Below, piece by piece: positions 10,901 through 18,644 of a stretch of 64,000 bases of DNA (its first letter is position 1; each line of letters begins with the position of its first letter). The notes under the pieces were generated by a model, which had not been told where the DNA came from, ran no database searches, and saw only the letters and a program-made list of their open reading frames with translations. The DNA comes from Triplophysa rosa (lineage: Eukaryota; Chordata; Actinopteri; Cypriniformes; Nemacheilidae), in the NCBI RefSeq assembly GCF_024868665.1, contig NC_079892.1, positions 6,903,269-6,967,268 on the forward strand, written 5' to 3'. Position numbers and translations under genes: made by a program.

Positions 10901-11773
10901 TTCATCTTTGAAATAAAAGAATCACAGTTTCAAAGAATGAGATCCTAACACAAACTACCCTTGCTGTGCTTTGTACGCTATCATATGCTGTAACGCATCA
11001 CCGTCGGTTTCCTGTGATGTCATATATGCTGTGTTTCAGACCACCCTGCGAAAGGACTTCCCTCAGGGTCTGGGCGGCAGCGACACCTGCCACTTCTGTA
11101 AGAAGCGAGTGTACGTGATGGAGAGACTGAGCGCGGAGGGAAACTTCTTTCACAGAGAGTGTTTCCGCTGTCACATCTGCGGCTGCACGTTGAGACTGGG
11201 CGGTCACACTTATGACTCCAACCAAGGTGAGCCACCACTGAGAGGTCTGATGGAGAATCGAGAACATTTTGTAGCCCCAAACTCACGATTGCTCTCTTCC
11301 AGGCACTTTTTATTGCAAGCTGCACTTTTCTCAGCGGATAACCAGCAGTAGACATAGAAGAGGAGAGGTAATGATGCGTTTGATATAACTGATTTTAACC
11401 GAGTGTGATGGCATCGTGATGACATCATTACTGCGTCAAGCAGGTGCACGGAAGCGGCAGGCCCTCAACGAGCACAACATCCGACTACTTGGCCGCAGAT
11501 GGCCACCACGTCCAGCCCTCAGGTACCCTGACTTCCTTTATTAGGAAAAGTCTACGCCGGCCACTGCACGTGGGCCGCACGCTGTTCGGCATGCCCCGCC
11601 AGCTCGCCCGCTGGATGTATAAGGCGGTCCGGGCTGTAGAGCTGCACTTCAGAGAGCGGCAGGAGGACTATGCCTTCCTTTACGAGCTTCTGAGTTTGGG
11701 CGTGCCCTTCTTATACGTGCTGCATGAGGTCGCGGGTCAGATGAGCCGCGAGGAAATCGTTCCTCCCCCATAG
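544..11773 (+). CDS. mical2: mical2 (MICAL2 flavoprotein monooxygenase), short form, 5'-truncated by the window; 18 exons
   Basis: MICAL2 is a FAD/NADPH monooxygenase that oxidises actin methionines, in the nucleus as well as the cytoplasm, and so favours MRTF/SRF transcription. Exons seen: 544-801, 1216-1331, 1462-1588, 1670-1760, 3084-3231, 4406-4605, 4728-4834, 4938-5006, 5125-5241, 6738-6866, 6965-7315, 7645-7740, 8546-8665, 8924-9016, 9824-9928, 11040-11226, 11303-11367, 11444-11773. All junctions are GT-AG and all phases agree, giving 902 residues. Order: end of the FAD domain ([14 protein letters not shown]), CH domain, KKRKKG basic cluster, Ser/Pro linker, LIM domain, short hydrophobic tail. 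By comparison with known MICAL2 roughly 300 N-terminal residues lie upstream of the window. The presence of the CH-LIM pair plus the PARVA/TEAD1 neighbours points to MICAL2 rather than MICAL1 or MICAL3. The exon 18 end is an alternative terminal exon; a longer form uses its internal donor (see 13236-25131). Confidence 0.93.
1216..1331 (+). CDS. mical2: mical2 exon: monooxygenase domain
   Basis: Encodes [20 protein letters not shown] and onwards, the most conserved stretch of MICAL FAD domains. Starts in phase 0, ends after two bases of an AGG codon that is completed in the next exon. Confidence 0.93.
1462..1588 (+). CDS. mical2: mical2 exon: end of monooxygenase domain
   Basis: Encodes [20 protein letters not shown] through STCVRPHQ; completes the split Arg codon and ends in phase 0 at a gtgaga donor. 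Confidence 0.92.
1670..1760 (+). CDS. mical2: mical2 exon: linker between FAD and CH domains
   Basis: Starts GTA CGA CAT after tctcag and encodes [13 protein letters not shown] to SVNLSRG; ends with one base of a split Gly/Glu codon at gtaggg. Confidence 0.9.
1761..3083 (+). other. mical2 intron; CpG-rich block 1829-2125
   Basis: 1.3 kb without exons. The first part is unusually rich in CpG and cgtacgc words for an intron, probably an old dispersed element; the remainder is ordinary AT-rich sequence apart from the transposon end at 3005. Confidence 0.5.
3005..3042. mobile_element. DNA-transposon end fragment
   Basis: tacactgccgtacagaagtt followed by tagggtcact resembles a widespread fish DNA-transposon terminus. 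It is a solo end 42 bp before a mical2 CH exon. Confidence 0.4.
3084..3231 (+). CDS. mical2: mical2 exon: first half of the CH domain
   Basis: Encodes [20 protein letters not shown] then the CH core [19 protein letters not shown]. Phase 1 in, phase 2 out, matching both neighbours. Confidence 0.94.
3597..3970 (+). mobile_element. MITE family B, copy 1
   Basis: Terminal inverted repeats taaaggtccattgtat and atacactggaccttta with a 340-base non-coding interior shared with two other copies in the window. Confidence 0.8.
4406..4605 (+). CDS. mical2: mical2 exon: second half of the CH domain
   Basis: After a long pyrimidine tract and tccag it completes the Ile codon and reads [20 protein letters not shown], then [19 protein letters not shown], the last CH helix. 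Confidence 0.94.
4728..4834 (+). CDS. mical2: mical2 exon: linker after CH domain
   Basis: Encodes [16 protein letters not shown] to [10 protein letters not shown]; ends phase 0 before gtagac. Basic residues at its end begin the nuclear-signal region. Confidence 0.9.
4938..5006 (+). CDS. mical2: mical2 exon: nuclear-localisation basic cluster
   Basis: 23 codons, [20 protein letters not shown]. Together with RKRIPK of the previous exon the NKKRKKG cluster forms a bipartite-type nuclear signal, as expected for the nuclear MICAL2 paralog. Phase 0 on both sides, so it could be skipped without shifting the frame. Confidence 0.9.
5125..5241 (+). CDS. mical2: mical2 exon: linker
   Basis: 39 codons from [15 protein letters not shown] to APSCASRRQ, phase 0 to phase 0; contains a helical [17 protein letters not shown] segment. 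Confidence 0.9.
5982..6630. mobile_element. outer MITE interrupted by an inner relative (nested)
   Basis: Outer ends agtgctgtctaattgattaa and gattaatcgatgtgacagca pair as inverted repeats. The interior is AT-rich with a TA run near 6506-6535. The inner element at 6113-6425 splits it. Confidence 0.65.
6113..6425. mobile_element. inner TIR element within the outer MITE
   Basis: Ends agggctgtcaaatgattaat and attaatcgtttgacagccct are inverted repeats; ccagaataaaagtt and aacttttattctgg extend the pairing. TA bases flank both ends. Confidence 0.75.
6738..6866 (+). CDS. mical2: mical2 exon: proline-rich linker
   Basis: 43 codons, phase 0 to 0, beginning [16 protein letters not shown] after taactag and ending with the run [15 protein letters not shown] before gtatgc. 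The six-proline run is a possible EVH1/SH3/profilin ligand (inference). It lies just after a 650-bp nested MITE. Confidence 0.87.
6965..7315 (+). CDS. mical2: mical2 exon: large Ser-rich linker exon
   Basis: 117 open codons from acceptor tcacccag to donor AACAG|gtgaat, phase 0 to 0. Serine-rich and likely disordered, ending in a helical [17 protein letters not shown]. No known domain. Confidence 0.87.
7645..7740 (+). CDS. mical2: mical2 exon: linker
   Basis: 32 codons [20 protein letters not shown] to KSTQSQ, phase 0 to 0. I end it at CAG|gtgaag, which fits the phase of the next exon; the frame stays open beyond, so a longer version using a later donor is possible. Confidence 0.78.
7941..8024 (+). 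repeat. (CT)n microsatellite with CGCT variants
   Basis: About 44 bases of pure CT pass into ctcgctct and cgctcgctcg units. It lies in a mical2 intron next to the hAT MITE. Confidence 0.95.
8090..8360. mobile_element. hAT-type MITE
   Basis: Ends cagtggttctcaaactg and agagaaccactcg form the typical hAT terminal inverted repeat; the interior is non-coding with ggggggcc blocks. No 8-bp target duplication is evident. Confidence 0.7.
8546..8665 (+). CDS. mical2: mical2 exon: Ser/Pro linker
   Basis: 40 codons [18 protein letters not shown] to ASVQHKQ, phase 0 to 0, acceptor cacacag and donor gtaaaa. Confidence 0.8.
8924..9016 (+). CDS. mical2: mical2 exon: linker
   Basis: 31 codons [20 protein letters not shown] to LDTSKQ. 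Start chosen at ttgttgtag because it gives phase 0; the nearby gtgcag would break the frame. Donor gtattc. Confidence 0.72.
9165..9562. mobile_element. Angel-like MITE, copy 2, composite with an extra arm
   Basis: A left arm (ctcgccctcgagttgttgca) up to about 9298 is followed by a second left arm and a right arm ending gacagaatttatatttttgt. Three half-elements in a row suggest one copy inserted in or recombined with another. Confidence 0.7.
9824..9928 (+). CDS. mical2: mical2 exon: segment before LIM domain
   Basis: 35 codons [20 protein letters not shown] to NPFTISL, phase 0 to 0, acceptor ctgtcag, donor gtaagc. Confidence 0.86.
10429..10738. mobile_element. Angel-like MITE, copy 3
   Basis: Full length with arms gtgatagttcaaccaaaaat and ttatttctaggtgaactatc, flanking a 60-base loop. 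Confidence 0.8.
11040..11226 (+). CDS. mical2: mical2 exon: LIM domain, main part
   Basis: Contains CHFC-x17[10 protein letters not shown], seven of the eight zinc ligands of one LIM domain, preceded by [13 protein letters not shown]. The exon has a much higher GC content than the flanking introns. Ends in phase 1 within a Gly codon. Confidence 0.95.
11303..11367 (+). CDS. mical2: mical2 exon: end of LIM domain
   Basis: Reads [20 protein letters not shown]; Cys and His are the last two zinc ligands (C-x2-H). Phase 1 in, phase 0 out at GGAGAG|gtaatg. Confidence 0.93.
11444..11773 (+). CDS. mical2: mical2 terminal exon of the short form, with an internal donor used by the long form
   Basis: Reads [20 protein letters not shown] and on to a stop TAG at 11771-11773. 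After the first 79 bases a CAG|gtaccc donor (exon end 11522) lets the same exon serve as internal exon of the long form: its phase-1 end pairs exactly with the 26-bp exon at 13236. The unspliced tail is basic then hydrophobic ([18 protein letters not shown]) and GC-rich with clear codon structure, so it is real protein. No domain is recognised in the tail. Confidence 0.85.
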   Translation: MHGSGRPSTSTTSDYLAADGHHVQPSGTLTSFIRKSLRRPLHVGRTLFGMPRQLARWMYKAVRAVELHFRERQEDYAFLYELLSLGVPFLYVLHEVAGQMSREEIVPPP

Positions 11774-13235
11774 AGCATGATAGTCAGCCGAGCGCTATCG
11801 AGGGCTCTTTTAAGGGTCCTCGATATAATCTTGGGCTAACTGGGGGGCAGGGACGACTTAAACTCTGTAGACCCGGTCACATTCCATGCTTAGTTTACTT
11901 GCCCATGCAATATTTGCTGTCACACGAGTTTCTTAAGGTACTTTTGCAGTATTATGCGATTTGCTTTTTTGCGATTTCGTTTTTTTGCTTAAGCTTTGAC
12001 TTCGTGGTCTTACAGGGTTTAAGAAATATTCCGAGTTTGGATTTGTATGATTGCAATTTTTGACCAATGTAAGAAACCAAAGCTGATAAACTAAGAGCAC
12101 CTTACTGAGGAAACTGCCAGTTAACGTAAAAGCAACGTTAACGGCAACGTTGCATTTCCCGTCACGTCATATATGCAACTGAAATGCCAAACGGTATTGT
12201 TTTTTTTCTTTAAAATGCTTTTTGATGACATTGTTGTTTTTGGCTACTGTTAAGAATCTTTAAAGGGATTGTTCACCCAACAATTAAAACTTTTTTTACA
12301 AAATTATATGACTTTTATTCTGTGGAGCAAAAATAAATCTTTTGAGGAATAATAATGCAGAATGCATCTTTTCTTATATTGATCATGGCAATTAAGGTCT
12401 ATATTTATTATTGACCGCATAAAGATTCATGGTTTGTTTCTGTACCACAGAATAAAAGTTGATGGCAAGTAAGCATAATTGTTAGTAGTAGTAATATATT
12501 TTTGGGTGAACTGTTCATTTAAGGTTTATGCAAATTAACCAAAATCTGATTTGCATTTTGGTGTTCTTTGTGATGTAATGCTGCAAGTAGCTTTATTGGG
12601 GAATTGCGTAATATTCAAAATTGTATTATATTGTTTTTTGTCCCCTCAGTAAATAGGGTAACTTTTCTATTATCTATAAACATTCCACAAATGTGTGCGG
12701 TATAAAGCTTTAAGAAGTGTTATTTTTGCACTATTCTATCAGTGTTCTGTTTTGCATCATAATTATAGTTTATTCTGGGAATTCACATCTGCATAAAGTC
12801 TCTCTCTAAATTTCCATCTCTCTTCATATTTCATTCTTTCATCCTATGCCACATCATACATAGTATGTTTCAAGTTTCCAATGCTCCAACCCCTGATTGG
12901 CTGAACCGTCAGAGCAGGAACGCAATTGGCCTGCATGGGTCAGGTGATCAAGTTGTTATGCTTTGCACCGGTTCCCTGCATATCCCATAACTACATTATT
13001 AACCCCACCATTGAGAATTAAGCATGGGTCTAATGTATGAACATTTCTAACAGTCTTTAACATTTTGTGGCATTTCCAAACTAACAGACTAACAGAATTG
13101 CACTTGCCAATCCCAGCATGCTTTTGAAATGCACCTGTTATTATGGTTTCTTGCTAGCGCCACACTTGAGTTCACTGTGTCCCGTGAAGTAACCGGCCTT
13201 CTTGTTTCTCTCCATGTTTGTCCTCTATGTTGCAG
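11774..13235 (+). other. mical2 short-form 3' UTR / long-form intron
   Basis: AT-rich after about 11900, with a degraded MITE at 12262. AATAAA signals occur near 12332 and 13429-13434; the latter, with overlapping AATAAAT, is a candidate short-form polyadenylation site. Confidence 0.45.
12262..12524. mobile_element. Angel-like MITE, copy 4, degenerate
   Basis: Ends taaagggattgttcaccc and tttttgggtgaactgttca match the family; the interior is rearranged. Confidence 0.6.
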
Positions 13236-13261
13236 AGGCTGATATACTGTCTCAGTCCCAT
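13236..13261 (+). CDS. mical2: mical2 long-form 26-bp microexon
   Basis: Lies between atgttgcag and gtaaga. Joined to 11522 it completes a Glu codon and reads EADILSQSH, returning to phase 0. Found only because its length and phase solve the 11522 donor; moderate certainty. In the short form this stretch would be 3' UTR. Confidence 0.6.
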
Positions 13262-13854
13262 GTAAGAACTCTCTCTTGGTCATTATAATAACTCAAACTT
13301 GGGTTGTCATGTTAGTTTTGCACAAGTTCCAAAATCCTTCGAGGAAAAGCTTTTGTTGTACATTTTGGCTCTATGTATTTAATGAAAGACTGTTTGTCTT
13401 AATTTATATTTAAAGCCTGTAAGCGATAAAATAAATAAATGTTGAACTCGATGAATTTGTTTCTGCCTTTTTGTCTGCCAATTAAAGAATGTAATGTAAC
13501 CCCAGCTGTCCACAAGTGTTTGTATTCATCATTGCAATGATGAAAACATCACAACAAATATTTGAGTGCCAAACAAATGCTAAGAAACACACTTCACAAA
13601 CGTAACTAACACCCTCCTTTTGCCCTTATGGTGTTTTATTTATCTCACTCTTAACTTCACATTCCCACATTTTGAAAGCATTGGATCATCTGACCACTGT
13701 TAGAAAATCACCAGTATTTTGGATTTATTGACTGTTTTACGGTACATACATCAGACCCATTGCAAATATGTCTGATTTAATATATAATCTCATTTAACTT
13801 TGGTCTTTTGGGTCTTTCCTATCACCTGTCCTTTTATCCTCCTGTGACTGCTTT

Positions 13855-14557
13855 TAAAGGGGTCATATGATACGGCTAAAACGAATATTATCGTTTGTTT
13901 TAGATGTAATGTAATGTGTGTATACACGATTTAAGGTTCAAAAACGCTGTATTTTACACATACCGTGCATGTTTGTATCTCCTCTTTGCCCCGCCTCTCT
14001 CCGAAACGCGCAGATTTTTTTACAAAGCTCATCGCTCTGGAAAGCGAGGTGTGCTATGATTGGCCAGTTAACCAGTGCGTAGTGATTGGTCGAATACATT
14101 TATGCATTTTTTGGCAGAAAGCGACTTATATTGCATTACCCTATACATTTATACATAGGTATGTGCAATCCCCTGGGATCGAACCCACAACCTTGCATTG
14201 TTAACGCAATGCTCTTACCGCTGAGCTACAGGTAAGCTGCAAGCGTGTGATGGAAATGTAACGCCTCTTACCATATTTGGATGGTAAGATGTAAATGTAT
14301 ACGCTCCCCCTTACTTGCGTATACATTTGGGCGGTCTTAGTGAAATCATACCACGAACTGATGTAGATTTGTGGGGGTGTGGTTACATGAGGCGTTTCAG
14401 GCAGGTCTGGATGAGCATTCGCTTTTAGATAGAATGCATCTTTTATTCCGACACTTTAATTTTTGCAATTTTACGTGTCTAATACATGCATGGGTAACTT
14501 ACCATAACACACCAAAGACACAGAAAAACACGTATTCGCACATATGACCCCTTTAAA
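13855..14557 (+). mobile_element. MITE family C, copy 1, carrying a SINE
   Basis: Terminal inverted repeats taaaggggtcatatgat and catatgacccctttaaa. Interior includes gccccgcctctctccgaaac and gattggccagttaaccagtg, all found again in copy 2. Confidence 0.85.
14097..14236 (-). mobile_element. tRNA-derived SINE inserted in MITE family C copy 1
   Basis: On the minus strand it starts with a tRNA-like head (tgtagctcagcggtaagagc, then box B ggttcgatccc) and ends with a tail related to aagtcgctttctgcc...aaatg. Copy 2 of the host MITE lacks it at exactly this place. It is not a functional tRNA gene: the fold continues into the SINE body. Confidence 0.8.
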
Positions 14558-14867
14558 GTTTAAAACAAATCTCATCGCATCAGGTTTAAGTCTTTTGTAT
14601 GCGCTTCATTGAGTAAAGAGACGTTTTTTGAGTAAATGAGTAAATGAGACGTACCAAATATTATCAAAATCGATGCCCATCACATAAACAGATTGATATA
14701 TAAACATTTGAATATGAAAATGGCTTAAAACGCCTAAAAAATGGAAACAGCTAGCTAGGTTAGTGGATTACCTTAAAAATCCACAGATATTGCTGATAGT
14801 TAATATTGTTAATTCACTTTTTCCAACAAGCGGATGTAATGAGACCTGTTTACCGGTTTAGTCACGT

Positions 14868-14998
14868 GACATGCAACATACACCCTATTGTTTGCGAATG
14901 TGTACCGGAAGTTAAGGGCAGTCCATGAACGCGCACATGTGCAGTAACATTTGTTTATGTTGTTGCTTTGAAACGTCTATAAATCTGACATCAAAAGA
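14868..14998. repeat. dispersed repeat E, copy 1
   Basis: Shares accggaagttaa, cgcgcac and ttgctttgaaacgtctataa with 18300-18545. Class unknown. Confidence 0.4.
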
Positions 14999-15771
14999 TT
15001 CAGCAGACAGCCATAAGGCAACAACTTTTTTCATCTTCGTAATTAATTACGGGGGGAGGGGCAACATTTTCTAGGCAGCATTTGATTGGACACAAATCTA
15101 TTGTGCAAGATGAGTCATCAGTACATTTGTCCCGTTTGTCATGACAAAAAAATATTTTAAGTGCTTAATTCTGCTTAATTTTGTGAAGCTTAAGGACAAA
15201 CAAAACTTGATTTAAACTTTAATGGTCTTTAATTAATATTTAAGGATTTTACTTTGTTAGATTTACAAGGTCAAAACTTTAATGACCTCATGTCTTTTCA
15301 CACACACAAAATGCAGTATATTAAGCACATGAACATGAAGAGCGTTTGTGTTTGTGTGTTAGAGAAAGAGAGCAAAATAATGTATTTAAGGTCATTCGTA
15401 TCTCAAGGTTATGCACTTGTATGTCTTTTACTTTTTGCCAAGTAAAATAGACGATTTCTAAAGAAAAGGTTGTTTAAACATTCTCATGAACAAAATCCTT
15501 AAGACAAATCCTTGAGTCGCTTTTATCTGAATTGATGGGCATTGTCCTTGCACAACCCTGGTTACTTTTAATGCCTGCCATACTAGAAAAAAGGTTATTA
15601 CAGAATAGGATTTATTGGTAAGAAGTTAATATTTGAGCATTTGTCCAGACATGTAATGCGTCAAGATTTCATCTGCAACTATGATACAAGGTTTTTATAG
15701 AACCATGCAGGTTTTTAAGAACTATAAAAGTCATTTAATTCTAAAGATATTCACTTAAAACAAAGAAATCT

Positions 15772-16002
15772 GTCATTAATTTACCCTCGTCCTTCAAAAC
15801 CTGTTTGACTTGCTTTCATCTAGGGAATACAAAAGAAGACATTTTGAGAAAGTGATTTTGTGTCCATACAGGGGAAGTCAAGGGAGGCTAATGTTACTTG
15901 GTTACCAGCATTCTTCATATTATTCAAAAGCTGAAAGAAGATATATGCGGCTGACTAAATGATGAAAGAATTTTCACTTTGGGTGAACGATCCCATAAAA
16001 TC
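15772..16002. mobile_element. Angel-like MITE, copy 5
   Basis: Carries aatacaaaagaagacatttt, ccagcattcttcatatt and tttgggtgaacgatcccata. Lies about 370 bp upstream of the broken mical2 exon 16375. Confidence 0.65.
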
Positions 16003-16374
16003 TTCCTTTACATTCAGTATATTTCAGAAGTTGAAAAAGCTCTTTTTTACATTTCTAACACATTTTTAAAACAAGATGTGTGTAATTGAAATAACTGGCA
16101 TAATAACTGCTATTTAAGTAGTTTAATTTTATTTTATCTTAACTCTAAACCATGTTTTTTGTGTAAATAGTTCATTCAAGAGTTATGATACCACTCTACA
16201 ATGATAAAGTATAACAAATCGATTGTCGTGATAAATGTTCAGAACTTAAAGTTCTTTTTTTGGGAGAGACCCCCAGAGGGTTAAGGTGGGTAGAAGTTTA
16301 TTTCCCTAGACGGCACAAGAGCAGAGTCCTATTTATGTGTTAAACAATTTGTTGTGTGTGCGTGGATCCCACAG

Positions 16375-16492
16375 AAACGTAGACGGACTCCAGAAATAAG
16401 AACGACCAGGCGGGTTTGACAGACCCCAGCACTTCAGATGAGAGACCGGAGGCACCGGTCCTCTCAGACTCAACGGAGGTCATAAACATGAG
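16375..16492 (+). pseudogene. mical2: mical2 long-form exon with one-base frameshift
   Basis: From acceptor cccacag the phase-0 frame reads KRRRTPEIRTTRRV and stops at a TGA. From about 16400 the adjacent frame is open and clearly coding (NKNDQAGLTDPSTSDERPEA then VLSDSTEVINM) to the donor gttggt. Length 118 leaves phase 1 where the next exon needs phase 2, so exactly one base appears lost between about 16395 and 16407. Confidence 0.65.
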
Positions 16493-16785
16493 GTTGGTTT
16501 ACAAAACCATATTGACATCAACGCCTCGCAATGTGGATTTAATCTAATAATGAGACTTGTTCGATGAGGCTCCTTAAAGACCCCATTCATATGTTTACAT
16601 TATCTGGGCCATATGAGTCAGTTCATTGATATCACTTCATCCGCTTGTTATAGGAATGAAACGTAAAGATAAATTATTTAGATGTGTGTTTAAAGAAAGC
16701 AAAACATTGCTATTATTCACTATTTAAGTTGTATTTAAATAATATGATCTTGCTTAATGTCTCTTGTCTGCATATTTTGTTGTAG

Positions 16786-16862
16786 TGAAGTGAAAGGGTC
16801 ATCTTAAAAGCCTGATAATGTTGAATCTCTGCCTGCATGTCCCGCTTCCCCGCCGCAGAAAG
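16786..16862 (+). pseudogene. mical2: mical2 long-form exon with in-frame TAA
   Basis: Good pyrimidine tract ending ttgttgtag, donor AAAG|gtcagt. Phase fits both neighbours and the frame reads SEVKGSS, stop, KPDNVESLPACPASPPQK. The stop is TAA at 16805-16807. A weak AG at 16809-16810 could exclude the stop but is poorly supported. Confidence 0.6.
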
Positions 16863-17323
16863 GTCAGTGAACAGCTGTTGTAGTTTATTTAGCAGTTTTG
16901 ACTATTTCATAAGATCCGTCTCATAATACTGGCTTTACAGTGGCCCGAAAACAAAGTGCTGGCAGACGTTTCCTCTGTCTTTGGGAGTGGCAGTCAAAGC
17001 CAGACTTTCACATTACATGTATATTATTCTTGGCCAGGAAGCCAGTCTTGAAGTGGGCACAACATTTTGTCCGGTCACACATGCTGCTAGTTGGACAACA
17101 GCTGTTCGGTTTGTGTGCTTTTGTGTGTAGCTGGCTAATATGATATGATATGATCCTTTCAAGGAAACAAATGAAACGTTGTCCGCCGTAATTGCAAAGA
17201 CGATGATAAACATATGCTGACAGTCTGCGTAAAAGTTGAATTAAAATCAGCTCCTTGTTATACAACTGTTAGAGGATCGATATCACTTTAACACACCTCT
17301 TTCCGGTTTCCTGTCTTCATCAG

Positions 17324-17392
17324 GGAAACGCTTCACTGCCAAAGGAGAAATGACCAACAAAAACAACCTCTGGAGGAAGAAAATTCGATCCA
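17324..17392 (+). CDS. mical2: mical2 long-form exon: basic linker
   Basis: Acceptor ttcatcag, reads GKRFTAKGEMTNKNNLWRKK and ends one base into a Thr codon at gtatgc. Joined to 18033 it gives IRSTLPLVLIKKFHRGK, a coherent basic segment. Confidence 0.72.
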
Positions 17393-17888
17393 GTATGCAT
17401 CGGTTCAATCTCTTACAAAAAACAACATTAAAAGTGTTTTCCTTAATATCTTTTTAATATACATTTTCATATATGAAATGAATTTAGAGTTAGATGTATA
17501 AGGGCAAGTTACTTATTAAACAAGTAAAGCTCATATAATGAGTGTTCCCCTCCGTTTCCAAACACAACGTATGTGTTTAAGCCTTGTTTATAGGAGTCTC
17601 GGTTTGAAATCAGGATCTGTATTTGTGCTAATCTTAATTCAGATATTCATTAATCCCTGACTAATGGATTAATATCAGACACCCTGGATTTCTATTTATG
17701 AAAGCTTATGCAGCTTTATGGTCACGCCTGAGCACACGTCACGTGGTTTATTTATTGAAATGGCAACTGATGTGACGGCTCTATATATATTTTACATTTT
17801 AACTAAATTGAACTCTGAGGGAGATATTATCTTTTAGGTTAGTCTCATTTCATATTTGTGAATAATATAGATGCTGGTGCTACCCAAC

Positions 17889-17912
17889 CTCTTCACTAGA
17901 GGGCGCTGCTGG
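17889..17912 (+). promoter_or_regulatory. candidate CTCF-type site
   Basis: ttcactagagggcgctgctg is close to the CTCF core (CCANNAGGGGGCGCT). Single motif match, no conservation data; it lies in the long-form part of mical2. Confidence 0.35.
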
Positions 17913-18032
17913 TCCTCAATGCAGTTTGTACTGTCTATGTGTTGTCTGTTTTTAATGCAGTTTGTTATATCTCAAGAAATATTGAAGTTTCTTAAATTTA
18001 AGAAATGTTAATGACATCATTTCCTGTCTCAG

Positions 18033-18139
18033 CCCTGCCTCTCGTCCTGATTAAGAAATTTCATCGTGGAAAACCAGCTGACAGCAACGAAGTCAATGCA
18101 GAGGATGGCGACTCTGACTTTGAGGAAATTCATGAATCT
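18033..18139 (+). CDS. mical2: mical2 long-form exon: LPLVLIKKF segment and acidic patch
   Basis: Completes the Thr codon and reads LPLVLIKKFHRGKPADSNEV then EDGDSDFEEIHES, ending phase 0 at gtatga. The acidic DSDFEEI block is a plausible folded or binding motif before the proline-rich exon. Confidence 0.75.
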
Positions 18140-18299
18140 GTATGAAACACGTTTCTCATTTCCATTGCTTGCTATTTTATTCATTAAGTTTAACCACAAA
18201 TTAACAGCGTTACACAAATGTGATGCTCGCTATTCTCTTGGACTTAATAACTTAAATATGTTTAAGAGAATTGTCTGTTTGATCCTCTTTGAGGTTCAT

Positions 18300-18545
18300 G
18301 TAACGATAAGGCGCACACGCGCCTGACCCGAAGTTAACTTCCGGTCTGTGTTTGGTTATAACAATTTATTAATATTAATATTAAGTTCTGTTATTTTATT
18401 GTTTATTATTTTAATACATTACATTAAAACTACTCAACAGTTATTGATTCTTTGCTGAGGTCTACCGGAAATTAGGTTTATGCCACTCAACGTTTGTTTA
18501 TTGTTGCGCCTGAAATCGTCTATAAAGCAGGACTTTGTTAATATG
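18300..18545. repeat. dispersed repeat E, copy 2
   Basis: Contains cgcacacgcgcc, cgaagttaacttccggt, taccggaaatta and aaatcgtctataaagc, related to 14868-14998 in both orientations. Lies 100 bp before the large mical2 exon. Confidence 0.4.
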
Positions 18546-18644
18546 TTTAAATCTGTAATTTATTGCCGACAACAAACACACTCTTAAATAAAAGTTAGTC
18601 ATTTGGTATGTAAGAATGCAATAAAAAATTCGTTTTTCTCACAG

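Larger units (their letters stand above)
13262..16374 (+). other. mical2 long-form intron
   Basis: 3.1 kb holding MITE C with SINE, repeat E, and Angel copy 5. No coding exon seen. Confidence 0.6.

Noticed and set aside
11020..11355. Minus-strand open frames over the LIM exons
   Set aside because: Antisense shadows of GC-rich coding exons.
14160..14232. Possible tRNA gene on the - strand
   Set aside because: It has box A and B words, but it is the head of a SINE with the usual 3' tail and sits in a MITE; the empty-site copy confirms insertion.
16394..16492. Alternative acceptor ctccag that would avoid the first part of exon 16375
   Set aside because: From the phase-0 end of the microexon it would read AAA TAA at once, so it does not rescue the frame.
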